Assembly (NCBI GenBank): GCA_043769985.1
Contig: JAYVIV010000078.1
Location: 1 to 64,000, forward strand
From: Arcicella sp043769985
Lineage (GTDB): Bacteria; Bacteroidota; Bacteroidia; Cytophagales; Spirosomataceae
Reading direction: 5' to 3'
DNA length: 64,000 bases
Part shown: positions 44,276-51,830 of the stretch, in pieces
Layout: every line of letters begins with the position of its first letter
How positions within the stretch are numbered: position 1 is the stretch's first letter
Position numbers and translations under genes: made by a program
The notes under the pieces: generated by a model
The model's database searches: none
Told to the model about the DNA's origin: nothing
The model's input: the letters and a program-made list of their open reading frames with translations, nothing else

Positions 44276-45336
44276 ATGTTCGAGGGAAAACTTAAAAAGG
44301 AAGATGGAACAGAGATTGTGTTCCAAATCCCCGAAACGTGCAGGGAAATTAAATTCAGGGCAAAATTAGATTTTGATGATGCCTGTCTAAGAATTTTGAA
44401 TTACTTAGCTGAGGCTAAGGAGGATTTCAATTCTGGGTATTACCTGTACCTTATGTCTTATGCTTTAACAGAGTTTTTTACTACTCAAAACACTCCATCG
44501 GATGCCAAAAATCCAAAAGAGTATGCTCTGGATTTTCATGCGTTATATAATGTGGATGTTTCTGATTTAATCGAAGAAGATGGGTCACTTAAAGCGCATG
44601 TAATGAAAAATCACATGGAGCTATATAAAGGCAAACCATCTGTGGATATTCAAAACTCTCAACTTACGTTATCCACAATTTATGAACATATTTATGCCGT
44701 TTTGACAGAGTATGAGTACAATGAGCAACAAAATGACTTTTGCTTTACCTACAAAGGTGAGGAATTTAAAGTCTTTGGCAAACATAGAGACTCTATTTTG
44801 GGGTTTGCTCAGTATGACAAAGTGACATTAGGAGAACTTACAGAAGCATTTGAAGTATCAAGACAAGTCAACAAATTAAATAAAACAGGTAAGCAGCCAA
44901 CATCGGTTAAACTTACTGAGCATCTACACCTATTGGCAATTTTAGCCCGAAAGAAAGGTGAGACGTTACCGATGGAGAATACAGAGCAATTTATAGATGT
45001 GCGAGCCAGACATTTTTTAGATATAGACTTTCAGACCAGTTCTGATGTTTTTTTTTATTTAATTCATTCGTTAACTACCTCTCAAAAAGAAACGATTGTA
45101 AGTTCTTTTTTAACCCACCTAAATCAACAAATATCGACTATACCGATGAATTTATCCAAAAACAAATCAGAGAAAATGATGCTGTCTGGGAAAGGTCAGG
45201 ATTTAATTCTCTCAAAATAAGGTTATTGGAATTAGGAGCATTCACTGAGCCGAATAAAAGTCCGATGCAAAGTGTTTGGGAAGTATCATCAGTAGAAGCA
45301 TTAAAATTAATATCACTTAAAAATTCAGGATTATGA
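44276..45336 (+). CDS. Tail-assembly chaperone-like protein with -1 programmed frameshift
   Basis: The zero-frame product ends at 45220 (314 residues). At 45106-45112 the zero-frame codons read T TTT TTA, the classic -1 slippery heptamer. The -1 frame from there runs 74 more codons to TGA 45334-45336, giving about 353 residues. That frame's stop overlaps the ATG of the next gene (ATGA at 45333), as real neighbours do in this genome. A second possible slip site, T TTT TTT, is at 45049-45055. Paired short/long products from a slip are the hallmark of siphophage tail chaperones (gpG/gpGT), although there they usually precede the tape measure directly. Confidence 0.65.
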
Positions 45337-46043
45337 TTACTTTATACCATGTATATCGATTATTCAGAGAAGCAGTTATGGCATATCCAATAACTGAACT
45401 TAAATGTAATTACCCACAAACATTTGCGCTGTTGCAGGATTACACTACTTTGAATATCGCCAATTTAGGTAAGACAATTCAGGATTATAAGGATGGGGTT
45501 TTTTATAGCAGGGCGTGGAATGCTACCAACCAATCAGCATCCACAATTACATGGCAATATCCACTTGTAGGGATACAGCACTATAATTTTGAAGCCATCA
45601 ACATGCAGCATAAAAATGGTATAGTTCACCATAACTTAACTGTTGGGGTTTATGATCTTAAAGAAGAAGTTAGTGGAGGTAAAAACAAGTGTGCGGATCG
45701 TCCGATTGCCAAAATAGAAACGGATACTGAAAAAATACTTTTCGGGGTTTTAGAATACATACGGCTTATTGAGAAAGCAACCATAAATGGCGGTGATCCT
45801 AATTATTACTCTAAAAAATATTTGGATTACAGGATTTCAGAGGGGGATACCGTAAAAACTCTTGCTCACATGTTTATTTTCCCTTCTGGGGAGCCGTGGT
45901 ATGGGGTCAGAGCAGAGACAGGTATCGAAAAGGTATATGGAACAGAACTTAGGATAAAAGTGGCTGTACACCCCTGTAATGAGCTTGAATACAACTTTAA
46001 TATTGTAGAGCCGTTAATCGCAATCGCAGATTGCTGTAAATAA
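45333..46043 (+). CDS. Putative tail/neck protein
   Basis: 236 residues, mixed beta (FNFEAINMQH-type strands; LTVGVYDLKEEV; ELRIKVAVHPCNELEY). ATG overlaps the stop of the frameshifted upstream frame, and its own stop overlaps the next ATG by 1 nt. Tail-terminator or completion protein by position; a shorter start at Met 16 is possible. No motif confirms the role. Confidence 0.55.
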   Translation: MITLYHVYRLFREAVMAYPITELKCNYPQTFALLQDYTTLNIANLGKTIQDYKDGVFYSRAWNATNQSASTITWQYPLVGIQHYNFEAINMQHKNGIVHHNLTVGVYDLKEEVSGGKNKCADRPIAKIETDTEKILFGVLEYIRLIEKATINGGDPNYYSKKYLDYRISEGDTVKTLAHMFIFPSGEPWYGVRAETGIEKVYGTELRIKVAVHPCNELEYNFNIVEPLIAIADCCK

Positions 46044-46612
46044 TGGCTGTAACAAACCTCAGAAAATATTTACCAGAACAACTCCACAAAGTAGGGGTCA
46101 ATAAAGTTGCTCAATTAAAAGCGAGCATAGATCGTCGAAATTTTAGTGATCTGGGGTCGTTAAGAGCATCTATAAACTATAAAATAACTATAAATTCCAA
46201 CTCAGATTTCAGGATTGATTTCTTCTGGAAAAATTACGGGGATTTTTTGAATCAGGGGCGTAATAATCTGGGTAAGTTAAATAATACTGCCAATGATAGA
46301 TTAGCAGCATGGGTAAGAAGAAAATTAGATACCGACGCTTTCAGGGATAAGTACTATAAAACTAAAAGCGGCAAAACTTCTAAGGTAAGTAAATTCTTCT
46401 TGTCCAAAAGGATAGCTTACATCATCCAGAGAAACTGGTCACGGGGCAAAAGATTCCCATCTGTAGCTTCTGGATCAAAGGGATGGGCCAGTACAGCATT
46501 CAGCAGCACCGAGAGAGCTACATTACGTAGGCTTACTCAGACGGCATTAAGTACAGCGTTTTCAAAATATGTAAAAGAGAGTTTGAGAAATGTCGGTAAG
46601 AAAAAACAATAA
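46043..46612 (+). CDS. Basic structural protein, possibly HK97 gp10-like neck/tail component
   Basis: 189 residues, pI clearly high (KTKSGKTSKVSKFFLSKR, KRFPSVASGSKGW). The segment FFWKNYGDFLNQGRNN resembles the YGxxLxxGR pattern of gp10/tail-completion proteins. Overlaps both neighbours. Medium to low confidence in the role. Confidence 0.5.
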   Translation: MAVTNLRKYLPEQLHKVGVNKVAQLKASIDRRNFSDLGSLRASINYKITINSNSDFRIDFFWKNYGDFLNQGRNNLGKLNNTANDRLAAWVRRKLDTDAFRDKYYKTKSGKTSKVSKFFLSKRIAYIIQRNWSRGKRFPSVASGSKGWASTAFSSTERATLRRLTQTALSTAFSKYVKESLRNVGKKKQ

Positions 46613-46922
46613 GACAAAAGCAATTCCCCAAGAGCTGTTGGAAGCCGCATTAAAATCAGGGAATTACAAGACCAAGACTATTTGGACAGAATTATATTTG
46701 AGATTCAGACAAGATAACCTATATTTATATGTTAAAAAAGAAATACCCGACCAAATTATAGAGGAAACTGTTGAAATATTAAAGAATATAGAGTTTCTGG
46801 TCTGGGATTTTAATGTAAAAAAGGCTCTGGGGGCCTACCTGTTGAGTCAGATTTGTGTTAAACCTACCAACAATTTTTTTGTAAAAAACCCTTATCCAGA
46901 TATACGATACAAAAAAATTTAA
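46590..46922 (+). CDS. Unknown protein ending the virion operon
   Basis: 110 residues, helical with a Lys-rich start (SVRKNNKTKAIPQELLEAAL). Overlaps the previous gene by 23 nt. No recognised family. Confidence 0.55.
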   Translation: MSVRKNNKTKAIPQELLEAALKSGNYKTKTIWTELYLRFRQDNLYLYVKKEIPDQIIEETVEILKNIEFLVWDFNVKKALGAYLLSQICVKPTNNFFVKNPYPDIRYKKI

Positions 46923-46938
46923 AATAAATCTTAAAAAA

Positions 46939-46970
46939 TTTGTTTATCTAAATTAATTAACTTACCTTTG
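46939..46970 (+). promoter_or_regulatory. Full promoter (TTTG-N20-TACCTTTG)
   Basis: TTTG (46939-46942), 20 nt, TACCTTTG (46963-46970), 15 nt before ATG 46986. It begins the small-gene region. Confidence 0.8.
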
Positions 46971-46985
46971 CAGAAATTAATTGTT

Positions 46986-47093
46986 ATGACAACAGGTAAA
47001 ATTTTTTTACTTATTACAGATGTAATTCTATCCTTTATTATAGGGGTATTTTTAGCTAAAAACCAAAACCTTAAAAATTTTAAAAACCAATAA
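46986..47093 (+). CDS. Small single-helix membrane protein
   Basis: 35 residues (MTTGKIFLLITDVILSFIIG, then a Lys/Asn tail). One transmembrane segment, basic C-terminus. Placed just after a full promoter and 3 nt before the next gene, which supports it being real despite its size. Confidence 0.55.
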   Translation: MTTGKIFLLITDVILSFIIGVFLAKNQNLKNFKNQ

Positions 47094-47096
47094 AGT

Positions 47097-47348
47097 ATGT
47101 TAAGCAAAAAACAGAAAAGTCAATACCTCAAAGACTTAAAGCCTTGGATAAATGATTTAGGAATACGAAAATTATTTTGGGGTTTCCGTTTTCAGTATCT
47201 AAATACCCCTTCGGATAAGGTGGTACAGTTAGAAGATGACATTTTAGATTCTATCACCAGATCAAGAGTACTGTACGGCCACGTAATTTTTGACAATGAT
47301 TTTGGTCTGTCCGATGTTAAATTCTTAATCACAACTGATTGGAAATGA
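47097..47348 (+). CDS. Small unknown early protein
   Basis: 83 residues (MLSKKQKSQYLKDLKPWIND), charged, with LYGHVIFDNDFGLSD near the end. Stop overlaps the next ATG (ATGA). Function unknown. Confidence 0.55.
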   Translation: MLSKKQKSQYLKDLKPWINDLGIRKLFWGFRFQYLNTPSDKVVQLEDDILDSITRSRVLYGHVIFDNDFGLSDVKFLITTDWK

Positions 47349-47494
47349 TACACCTTATTTTTAAACTCGCACTGTGGGCTGTAGCGATTCCAGTTACAAT
47401 GTTCACATTTGCACAAATGCGCAAAATACATGACAGTGATACCAAAAGCAGGACGACCAGAAAAAGACGAAGCTGGAACCGCAAGGAATATTAA
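47345..47494 (+). CDS. Small membrane protein with basic tail
   Basis: 49 residues: one transmembrane helix (LIFKLALWAVAIPVTMFTFA) then a very basic tail (KSRTTRKRRSWNRKEY). ATGA overlap with the upstream gene. The tail overlaps the next gene in another frame, which explains part of its basic composition. Confidence 0.45.
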   Translation: MIHLIFKLALWAVAIPVTMFTFAQMRKIHDSDTKSRTTRKRRSWNRKEY

Positions 47495-47654
47495 TTGCTA
47501 TATTGCCCCAAAAGACTTGGGCGTTCTAAGTCCAAGACAGGCCGCAATTATAGCAAAAAAATTAATTTTCTCTATCTGTAAAAATCCAGATATTTGTCAG
47601 GATTTACTACAGTCAAACGTTTACATAACCATCAAAACAAAAGTAAATGAGTAA
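47430..47654 (+). CDS. Small unknown protein
   Basis: 74 residues from ATG 47430 (MTVIPKAGRPEKDEAG); an upstream in-frame ATG at 47409 lies deeper in the overlapping gene. The middle (DLGVLSPRQAAIIAKKLIF) is helical. The GRPEK start resembles short basic regulators. Unrecognised. Confidence 0.5.
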   Translation: MTVIPKAGRPEKDEAGTARNINCYIAPKDLGVLSPRQAAIIAKKLIFSICKNPDICQDLLQSNVYITIKTKVNE

Positions 47655-47859
47655 TTTAGTGGAACTTCCACCTGCTGTTGCGGAATTTAGAAAAACCGTA
47701 ATGGCACAATTACAAGCCGAAGAAACTCCTTTGGCTCAGCTTAAAAAGATGTCTGAACTTTACAAAGAAGAAGAACAACTTTGGTTATCTGCATACCCAG
47801 AGAGGGCAAAGGACATAAAGGCATTGATTAAACAGAGCTTTCCTACTTTACCTGTCTAA
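47647..47859 (+). CDS. Small helical protein
   Basis: 70 residues, Glu/Leu/Lys-rich helix (MSELYKEEEQLWLSAYPERAK). Overlaps both neighbours; probably a small operon accessory. Unknown. Confidence 0.5.
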   Translation: MSNLVELPPAVAEFRKTVMAQLQAEETPLAQLKKMSELYKEEEQLWLSAYPERAKDIKALIKQSFPTLPV

Positions 47860-48239
47860 TGGATGCCATAGGAATTTGCCGTAAATGCGGTGCTGAGTTT
47901 AAGAAGTACACTACCTTAGATGTCTATTGTTCAAGGAGTTGTGTACCTACAGGTGAAGGAACACTTAAAGCAAGAACTAAAATCCGAAACAAATCTAAAA
48001 AGAGAGAAGCGGACGATAGATTGTACGAGATACTTCGCAGGAAATTTTTTGAGATCGAAAAAAATAAGGTCTGCCCTATTATGGGAACCCCATCTGTAGA
48101 AGTCCATCATACCCATTGTGGTACAGATCGGGCAAAATACTATCTGGATACTGATACTTGGATAGGGGTCTCCAGAGAAGGGCACGAGAAAATTCACAAC
48201 CGCCCACAATGGGCCAGAGACAAAGGATACCTGAAATAA
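47859..48239 (+). CDS. HNH-type nuclease or zinc-binding protein of the phage recombination type
   Basis: 126 residues. CRKCGAEFKKY and CSRSC form a zinc knuckle; a basic helix follows; then CPIMGTPSVEVHHTHCG, TWIGVSREGHEKIHNRP, which match the HNH-like core (HH...H) of small Bacteroidota phage nucleases. Likely a structure-specific or recombination endonuclease. Starts 1 nt into the previous stop. Confidence 0.7.
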   Translation: MDAIGICRKCGAEFKKYTTLDVYCSRSCVPTGEGTLKARTKIRNKSKKREADDRLYEILRRKFFEIEKNKVCPIMGTPSVEVHHTHCGTDRAKYYLDTDTWIGVSREGHEKIHNRPQWARDKGYLK

Positions 48240-48253
48240 AGATAAGGTATTAC

Positions 48254-48284
48254 TTGGAAATTAATTTACTTACTTGTAGCTTTA
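48254..48284 (+). promoter_or_regulatory. Promoter of a candidate noncoding RNA (TTG-N20-TAGCTTTA)
   Basis: TTG (48254-48256), 20 nt, TAGCTTTA (48277-48284). The spacing equals that of the other promoters here. No ORF begins behind it until after the terminator. Confidence 0.55.
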
Positions 48285-48289
48285 CGCTG

Positions 48290-48460
48290 TGTATTAATTT
48301 TTTTTGTTACTATTAGCGTTTTTAACAAAGTCTGTAAAAGTATAGACGGCAATCTCTGAGTGGTTGTAGAGGAGTTCGTTTCTTCTCCAGAGAGCAATTA
48401 GCACTTTTATTGAGAATGAGTTTTTTATGAAGGGGTGTGTAAGGAGCACCCCTTTTTTCA
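48290..48460 (+). ncRNA. Candidate phage small RNA
   Basis: About 170 nt between the promoter at 48254-48284 and the terminator at 48430-48458 contain no start-codon ORF of note on the plus strand. The sequence has a 7-bp hairpin (48330-48336 with 48341-48347) and a longer interrupted stem formed by CTCT...GGAG and CTCC AGAG (about 48354-48394). A promoter, a structured body and an own terminator make a self-contained RNA gene. Class unknown. Confidence 0.45.
48430..48458 (+). terminator. Rho-independent terminator
   Basis: AAGGGGTG / CACCCCTT 8-bp stem (48430-48437 with 48447-48454), 9-nt loop, then TTTT. It rules out the ATG at 48427 as the start of the next gene. Confidence 0.8.
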
Positions 48461-48474
48461 CAAAAATCACCCAA

Positions 48475-48702
48475 ATGTCCAAAGCAAAATTACTGGTCAA
48501 AAATCAAGAAGCCAGAGAAAAAGTCCTGAATTTTTTTAGTGACAGCCCGTTAACCGAGTTTGAAACCTGTTTTAAACTTCGGGATATGTTGTTTACCATC
48601 ACCGCCAAAAATCTGAACGAAGAATTTTTGCTCAGGAATTTACGTCTGGAGATGGATATATTAAGATTAACTGAATATGTTGATTACCAGATCATAGTAT
48701 AA
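48475..48702 (+). CDS. Small unknown early protein
   Basis: 75 residues from ATG 48475 (MSKAKLLVKNQEAREKVL); the longer frame from 48427 would include the terminator. Helical, charged, with a middle Cys (FETCFKLRDMLF). Unknown. Confidence 0.55.
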   Translation: MSKAKLLVKNQEAREKVLNFFSDSPLTEFETCFKLRDMLFTITAKNLNEEFLLRNLRLEMDILRLTEYVDYQIIV

Positions 48703-48739
48703 AGTAAAGTTATTAATTGACTAATCCAATACAAAAGTA

Positions 48740-48958
48740 ATGCTATATATTTACACCACCGATGATCCAACAGAAGCTACCAGAATTACAAAGAGTCTGG
48801 ACATGGCCTGTTTTATCCATGACCTGATGAATATTCGTCGGGATTTTTTGAAGTATGCGGATTTAACGAGAACACAATCTAAAATGGCTGAGAAAATTTT
48901 TGATCGGATCAACGACGCTATGAATGATAACAATATTGTTGTAGATGAATTACTTTAA
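48740..48958 (+). CDS. Small unknown early protein
   Basis: 72 residues (MLYIYTTDDPTEATRITKSL), acidic helices. 9 nt from the following gene. Unknown. Confidence 0.55.
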   Translation: MLYIYTTDDPTEATRITKSLDMACFIHDLMNIRRDFLKYADLTRTQSKMAEKIFDRINDAMNDNNIVVDELL

Positions 48959-48967
48959 TTAAAAAAT

Positions 48968-49156
48968 ATGCAAGATTTTTCTGTGTTTTTACCAGATGGT
49001 AACATATTGGCCATAGCTTGTGAGGACATTTTTTTGGGGGATAGTTATCATAGGTTTTTTGACAAAGACAAGAATTTGGTGGCAGTAGTACCAAATACTT
49101 ATCTGATAGTAAAAATGGATAGAGACGAATTAAATAACGTGGAAAAAATATTTTAA
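48968..49156 (+). CDS. Small unknown early protein
   Basis: 62 residues, compact beta pattern (FSVFLPDGNILAIACEDIFL). Last gene before the promoter cassette at 49168. Unknown. Confidence 0.5.
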   Translation: MQDFSVFLPDGNILAIACEDIFLGDSYHRFFDKDKNLVAVVPNTYLIVKMDRDELNNVEKIF

Positions 49157-49167
49157 AAATAATTTCA

Positions 49168-49205
49168 TAAAAATTTTTTTATTCCAAAAATTATGTTTAT
49201 CTTTG
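49168..49205 (+). promoter_or_regulatory. Repeated promoter cassette, copy 1
   Basis: TAAAAATTTTTTTATTCC (49168-49185) then TATCTTTG (49198-49205). The T-tract replaces the usual TTTG at -33. Followed by the shared leader CATATTAGTTAAC. Drives the first methyltransferase gene. Confidence 0.7.
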
Positions 49206-49237
49206 CGGCATATTAGTTAACACTTAAAAAAGAAGTT

Positions 49238-50119
49238 ATGACAAATCACGCATCTGAAACCCAGAATTTTTTTAGTGCTGTCGCTACAGGATCATTAGAA
49301 CAATTCATTCCTAATAAGCAATGGTCACCTTTGAAACTGTTTAATGCATCGCAGTGTGCATTCAAAAAAGTGTATGACAAGTTCAAAGGAAATTTTGATC
49401 TACATATTGCTACTTCTATTCCTACGTTCAGAGAGAATCAGATAGTTGTTGGTACAGCCATTGTAGGGAATTTACCCTTCGGCCTAATGTATGATATAGG
49501 TGGGTCAGAAGGTGGGTTTTGCAAGGCAATCACCGATTTTTCTTTTGGCACTATCCAGACCATAAATCTTGATCCGAATGAAGAAATGGAAGCTATCCAT
49601 AATGCTACTCCAATATATGGGTCTACCTACGTTAAGGAAGCCTTTTATGAAGGATTTGAGTATAATGGTGTAAATTACAAAACACATGTACCTAAGCGCA
49701 AAGCAGACATAGTACATGAGTCAATGACTTTCCAGTTTATAACCAAGGATCGGGAAGCATTCGTAAAAGAGATTAAGGATAACTACCTGAAACCTGATGG
49801 TATTTTTATAACCGAGCAGAAGTTCAGTTCCAGACCTGATCTGTATGATCGGGCAGAAGTTATTAAGAATGCTTACAAAAGACAGTACTACACTCCAGAG
49901 CAACTGGCTACCAAAGATGAAAGTATAGTGGTTGGTATGAAAGAAAATCAGGCAGACTCCATAGAATTTCTACGACTTTTACAAGACAATTTCAAACATG
50001 TAGGTCTGCATTGGGTTGCAGGTAATTTTTTGGGGTTTATGGCCACCGATAGTGACACTACTTTTAAAAAGTATAACCGTATTCTAACTCTTTTTAATGA
50101 GGCAGACCTTACGGTGTAA
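49238..50119 (+). CDS. SAM-dependent methyltransferase-like protein (copy 1)
   Basis: 293 residues. Motif I is LMYDIGGSEGGFCKAI (about 87-102), followed after 20 residues by INLDPNEEM (the acidic end of strand 2), which is the class I SAM-binding pattern. The N-terminal SETQNFFSAVATG and HIATSIPTFRE are shared with the 51827 gene, its clear paralogue. Substrate unknown; DNA-specific motifs such as DPPY are absent, so a small molecule or protein target is more likely. Confidence 0.72.
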   Translation: MTNHASETQNFFSAVATGSLEQFIPNKQWSPLKLFNASQCAFKKVYDKFKGNFDLHIATSIPTFRENQIVVGTAIVGNLPFGLMYDIGGSEGGFCKAITDFSFGTIQTINLDPNEEMEAIHNATPIYGSTYVKEAFYEGFEYNGVNYKTHVPKRKADIVHESMTFQFITKDREAFVKEIKDNYLKPDGIFITEQKFSSRPDLYDRAEVIKNAYKRQYYTPEQLATKDESIVVGMKENQADSIEFLRLLQDNFKHVGLHWVAGNFLGFMATDSDTTFKKYNRILTLFNEADLTV

Positions 50120-50146
50120 AATATTCCATATCTTTTTTAATATTTC

Positions 50147-50178
50147 CCTCCCAGCGAGTAACTTTTCTGGGAGGTTTT
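50147..50178 (+). terminator. Rho-independent terminator
   Basis: CCTCCCAG / CTGGGAGG 8-bp stem (50147-50154 with 50167-50174), 12-nt loop, then TTTT. It ends the methyltransferase transcript, possibly only partly because the next gene has no clear promoter of its own. Confidence 0.7.
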
Positions 50179-50191
50179 AAACCAATTAAAC

Positions 50192-50626
50192 ATGAGCAAG
50201 AAATTAGTTTTAATTTATAAAGGCACAGAAAGTAAAGTAAGCCCAGAACTTAGCGAGTATATACGAACTTTGGAAGGAACAAAAATTAAGTTAGAAATAG
50301 CTGTAAAAACTCAGAATAAGCAGATTGCTGATCTGATTGGGGAAATTTCACACCTAAAAAATACAGCTAATGAGTTTTACTTAGAAGTAAAAACATTAAT
50401 GTCTCAGGTTTTTCAGGGGGTGGGTGATAATGTAGGTTTTGTGGATAATTCTGGGAATTTTGGTAAGTTATACTTGTGGCTCTCCAGAGAAATTAATGTT
50501 AACTGTACCTATGAGATATCACACAGAAACCCACCAGTTTTTGCAATCGAACATCCATTGGCCAAATACCGTAAACGTATGATAAAAAGAACTGATAAGT
50601 ATTTTGACAGATCAAAACATTTTTAA
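50192..50626 (+). CDS. Unknown coiled-coil protein
   Basis: 144 residues with an N-terminal coiled coil (LEGTKIKLEIAVKTQNKQIADL) and a C-terminal globular part with a basic end (KYRKRMIKRTDKYF). Unknown. Confidence 0.55.
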   Translation: MSKKLVLIYKGTESKVSPELSEYIRTLEGTKIKLEIAVKTQNKQIADLIGEISHLKNTANEFYLEVKTLMSQVFQGVGDNVGFVDNSGNFGKLYLWLSREINVNCTYEISHRNPPVFAIEHPLAKYRKRMIKRTDKYFDRSKHF

Positions 50627-50640
50627 AAATACTTTCACAA

Positions 50641-50675
50641 AAATTTTTTTATTACAGATATTATTCTTATCTTTG
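50641..50675 (+). promoter_or_regulatory. Repeated promoter cassette, copy 2
   Basis: AAATTTTTTTATTACAG region (50641-50657) then TATCTTTG (50668-50675) and the leader CATATTAGTTAAC, as in copies 1 and 4. Confidence 0.7.
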
Positions 50676-50708
50676 CAGCATATTAGTTAACAACATAAAT
50701 ATCTTCTC

Positions 50709-51230
50709 ATGAAACTTACAATCAGAGTTACAAGATTTTACCTAAGTGGGTATCACAATTTAAGAATATCTGTTTTACACCAAGACAGAAATTGGTATAC
50801 TGCAAAAAGTTTACATGGGTTCCAACCTATGGGAACTATACACTACCAAGCCCATGATGGATGCCCTAATTGGTATGGCCAATCATTTTCTGTGGATCAT
50901 GGTCAAGTAGACTCTTTGGAGTATATGACCAGAGTAGCAAAATTCTTAAAGCAGGATGACTCTCTGGAATTTTTACTGGCCAACAGTACAGAAGTGGTTT
51001 ATTTTAACGGTGCAAATATCCCTAAGAAATTTCAAGGGTTTAACATATACAAGGCAACTGGAGACGGAGGGCCTGATTATGTTATAGCTAAGAATATTTA
51101 TAAGGCAGGTAGGGCTTTGGTTGACCAAGGTAAGCAAACTGAACTAACCATATTGTCTTTAGAGCAAGAAAAATTTACTGGCGATTTTGTCGATTACACT
51201 TTAAATATGAATGATGTTAATAAAAACTGA
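50709..51230 (+). CDS. Unknown early protein
   Basis: 173 residues, mixed alpha/beta, rich in His and Tyr in the N-terminal half (SGYHNLRISVLHQDRNWY, GTIHYQAHDGCPNWYG). No recognised domain. Stop overlaps the next small gene. Confidence 0.55.
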   Translation: MKLTIRVTRFYLSGYHNLRISVLHQDRNWYTAKSLHGFQPMGTIHYQAHDGCPNWYGQSFSVDHGQVDSLEYMTRVAKFLKQDDSLEFLLANSTEVVYFNGANIPKKFQGFNIYKATGDGGPDYVIAKNIYKAGRALVDQGKQTELTILSLEQEKFTGDFVDYTLNMNDVNKN

Positions 51231-51381
51231 ATGGGGTAATGTAACCCTGAAACTGGATGAGAAAAATAAATTAGAGGTGCATCTTCCGCAAGGTGTCTCA
51301 GGTAGAATCCTGACCGAAATAAGAAAACTTCCTGAATTTCAAACTGGTGTAGCCAGTCTGACAGGAGAAGTCGCACCCTAA
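51211..51381 (+). CDS. Small unknown protein
   Basis: 56 residues from ATG 51211 (MMLIKTEWGNVTLKLD), overlapping the preceding gene by 20 nt and ending 7 nt before a terminator. Two short strands and a helix (VSGRILTEIRKLPEF). Unknown. Confidence 0.5.
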   Translation: MMLIKTEWGNVTLKLDEKNKLEVHLPQGVSGRILTEIRKLPEFQTGVASLTGEVAP

Positions 51382-51388
51382 TTTTTTG

Positions 51389-51422
51389 GGGGTTTCCTGA
51401 TAATAATTGGAGGCCCCTTTTT
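51389..51422 (+). terminator. Rho-independent terminator
   Basis: GGGGTTTCC pairs with GGAGGCCCC (9 bp including two G-T pairs; 51389-51397 with 51409-51417), then TTTTT. Confidence 0.75.
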
Positions 51423-51505
51423 GTGCCCTTAGTTATAAAACAGAGAAGTACATATACTTAAAAAACACTATATTTTCTGATGTAAAAATAATTTTAAAGT
51501 TTTTT

Positions 51506-51545
51506 CATAAAAATTTTTTTATTCCAATTATTATTTGTATCTTTG
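51506..51545 (+). promoter_or_regulatory. Repeated promoter cassette, copy 3
   Basis: CATAAAAATTTTTTTATTCC (51506-51525) then TATCTTTG (51538-51545), leader to ATG 51564. It is almost identical for about 90 bp to copy 5 at 53647-53740, including the first codons. Confidence 0.75.
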
Positions 51546-51563
51546 CAGTCTAAATACTTAATC

Positions 51564-51830
51564 ATGGAAACGTGTTATAATACTGAACCTGAATTGTATG
51601 AAGCTGTGGAAGCACTTATAAAAAAGTATGATCCACCCATAGTACAAAAGCATCATCATGCTACCAATTCTGGCGGTTGGTATGTGAACAAAGATAACAG
51701 GGCTGCCATTTGGGTTTCCAGTACTTTGTATCAGTTTATCAACACTAAAGGGGAAGTAACCCATATTTTAATGGAAAAAATAGTTAATAACAGACAATAT
51801 TCAATAACATTTATAAACCACTCGGAATGA
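51564..51830 (+). CDS. Small unknown protein upstream of methyltransferase copy 2
   Basis: 88 residues from ATG 51564 (METCYNTEPELYEAVEAL); the in-frame start at 51543 lies within the promoter. Contains a His run (VQKHHHATNSGGWYV) and a beta end. Stop overlaps the methyltransferase ATG (ATGA). Confidence 0.55.
   Translation: METCYNTEPELYEAVEALIKKYDPPIVQKHHHATNSGGWYVNKDNRAAIWVSSTLYQFINTKGEVTHILMEKIVNNRQYSITFINHSE

Noticed and set aside
48294..48500. Minus-strand 68-codon frame
   Set aside because: It crosses the terminator and the start of a real plus-strand gene; no minus promoter is seen.
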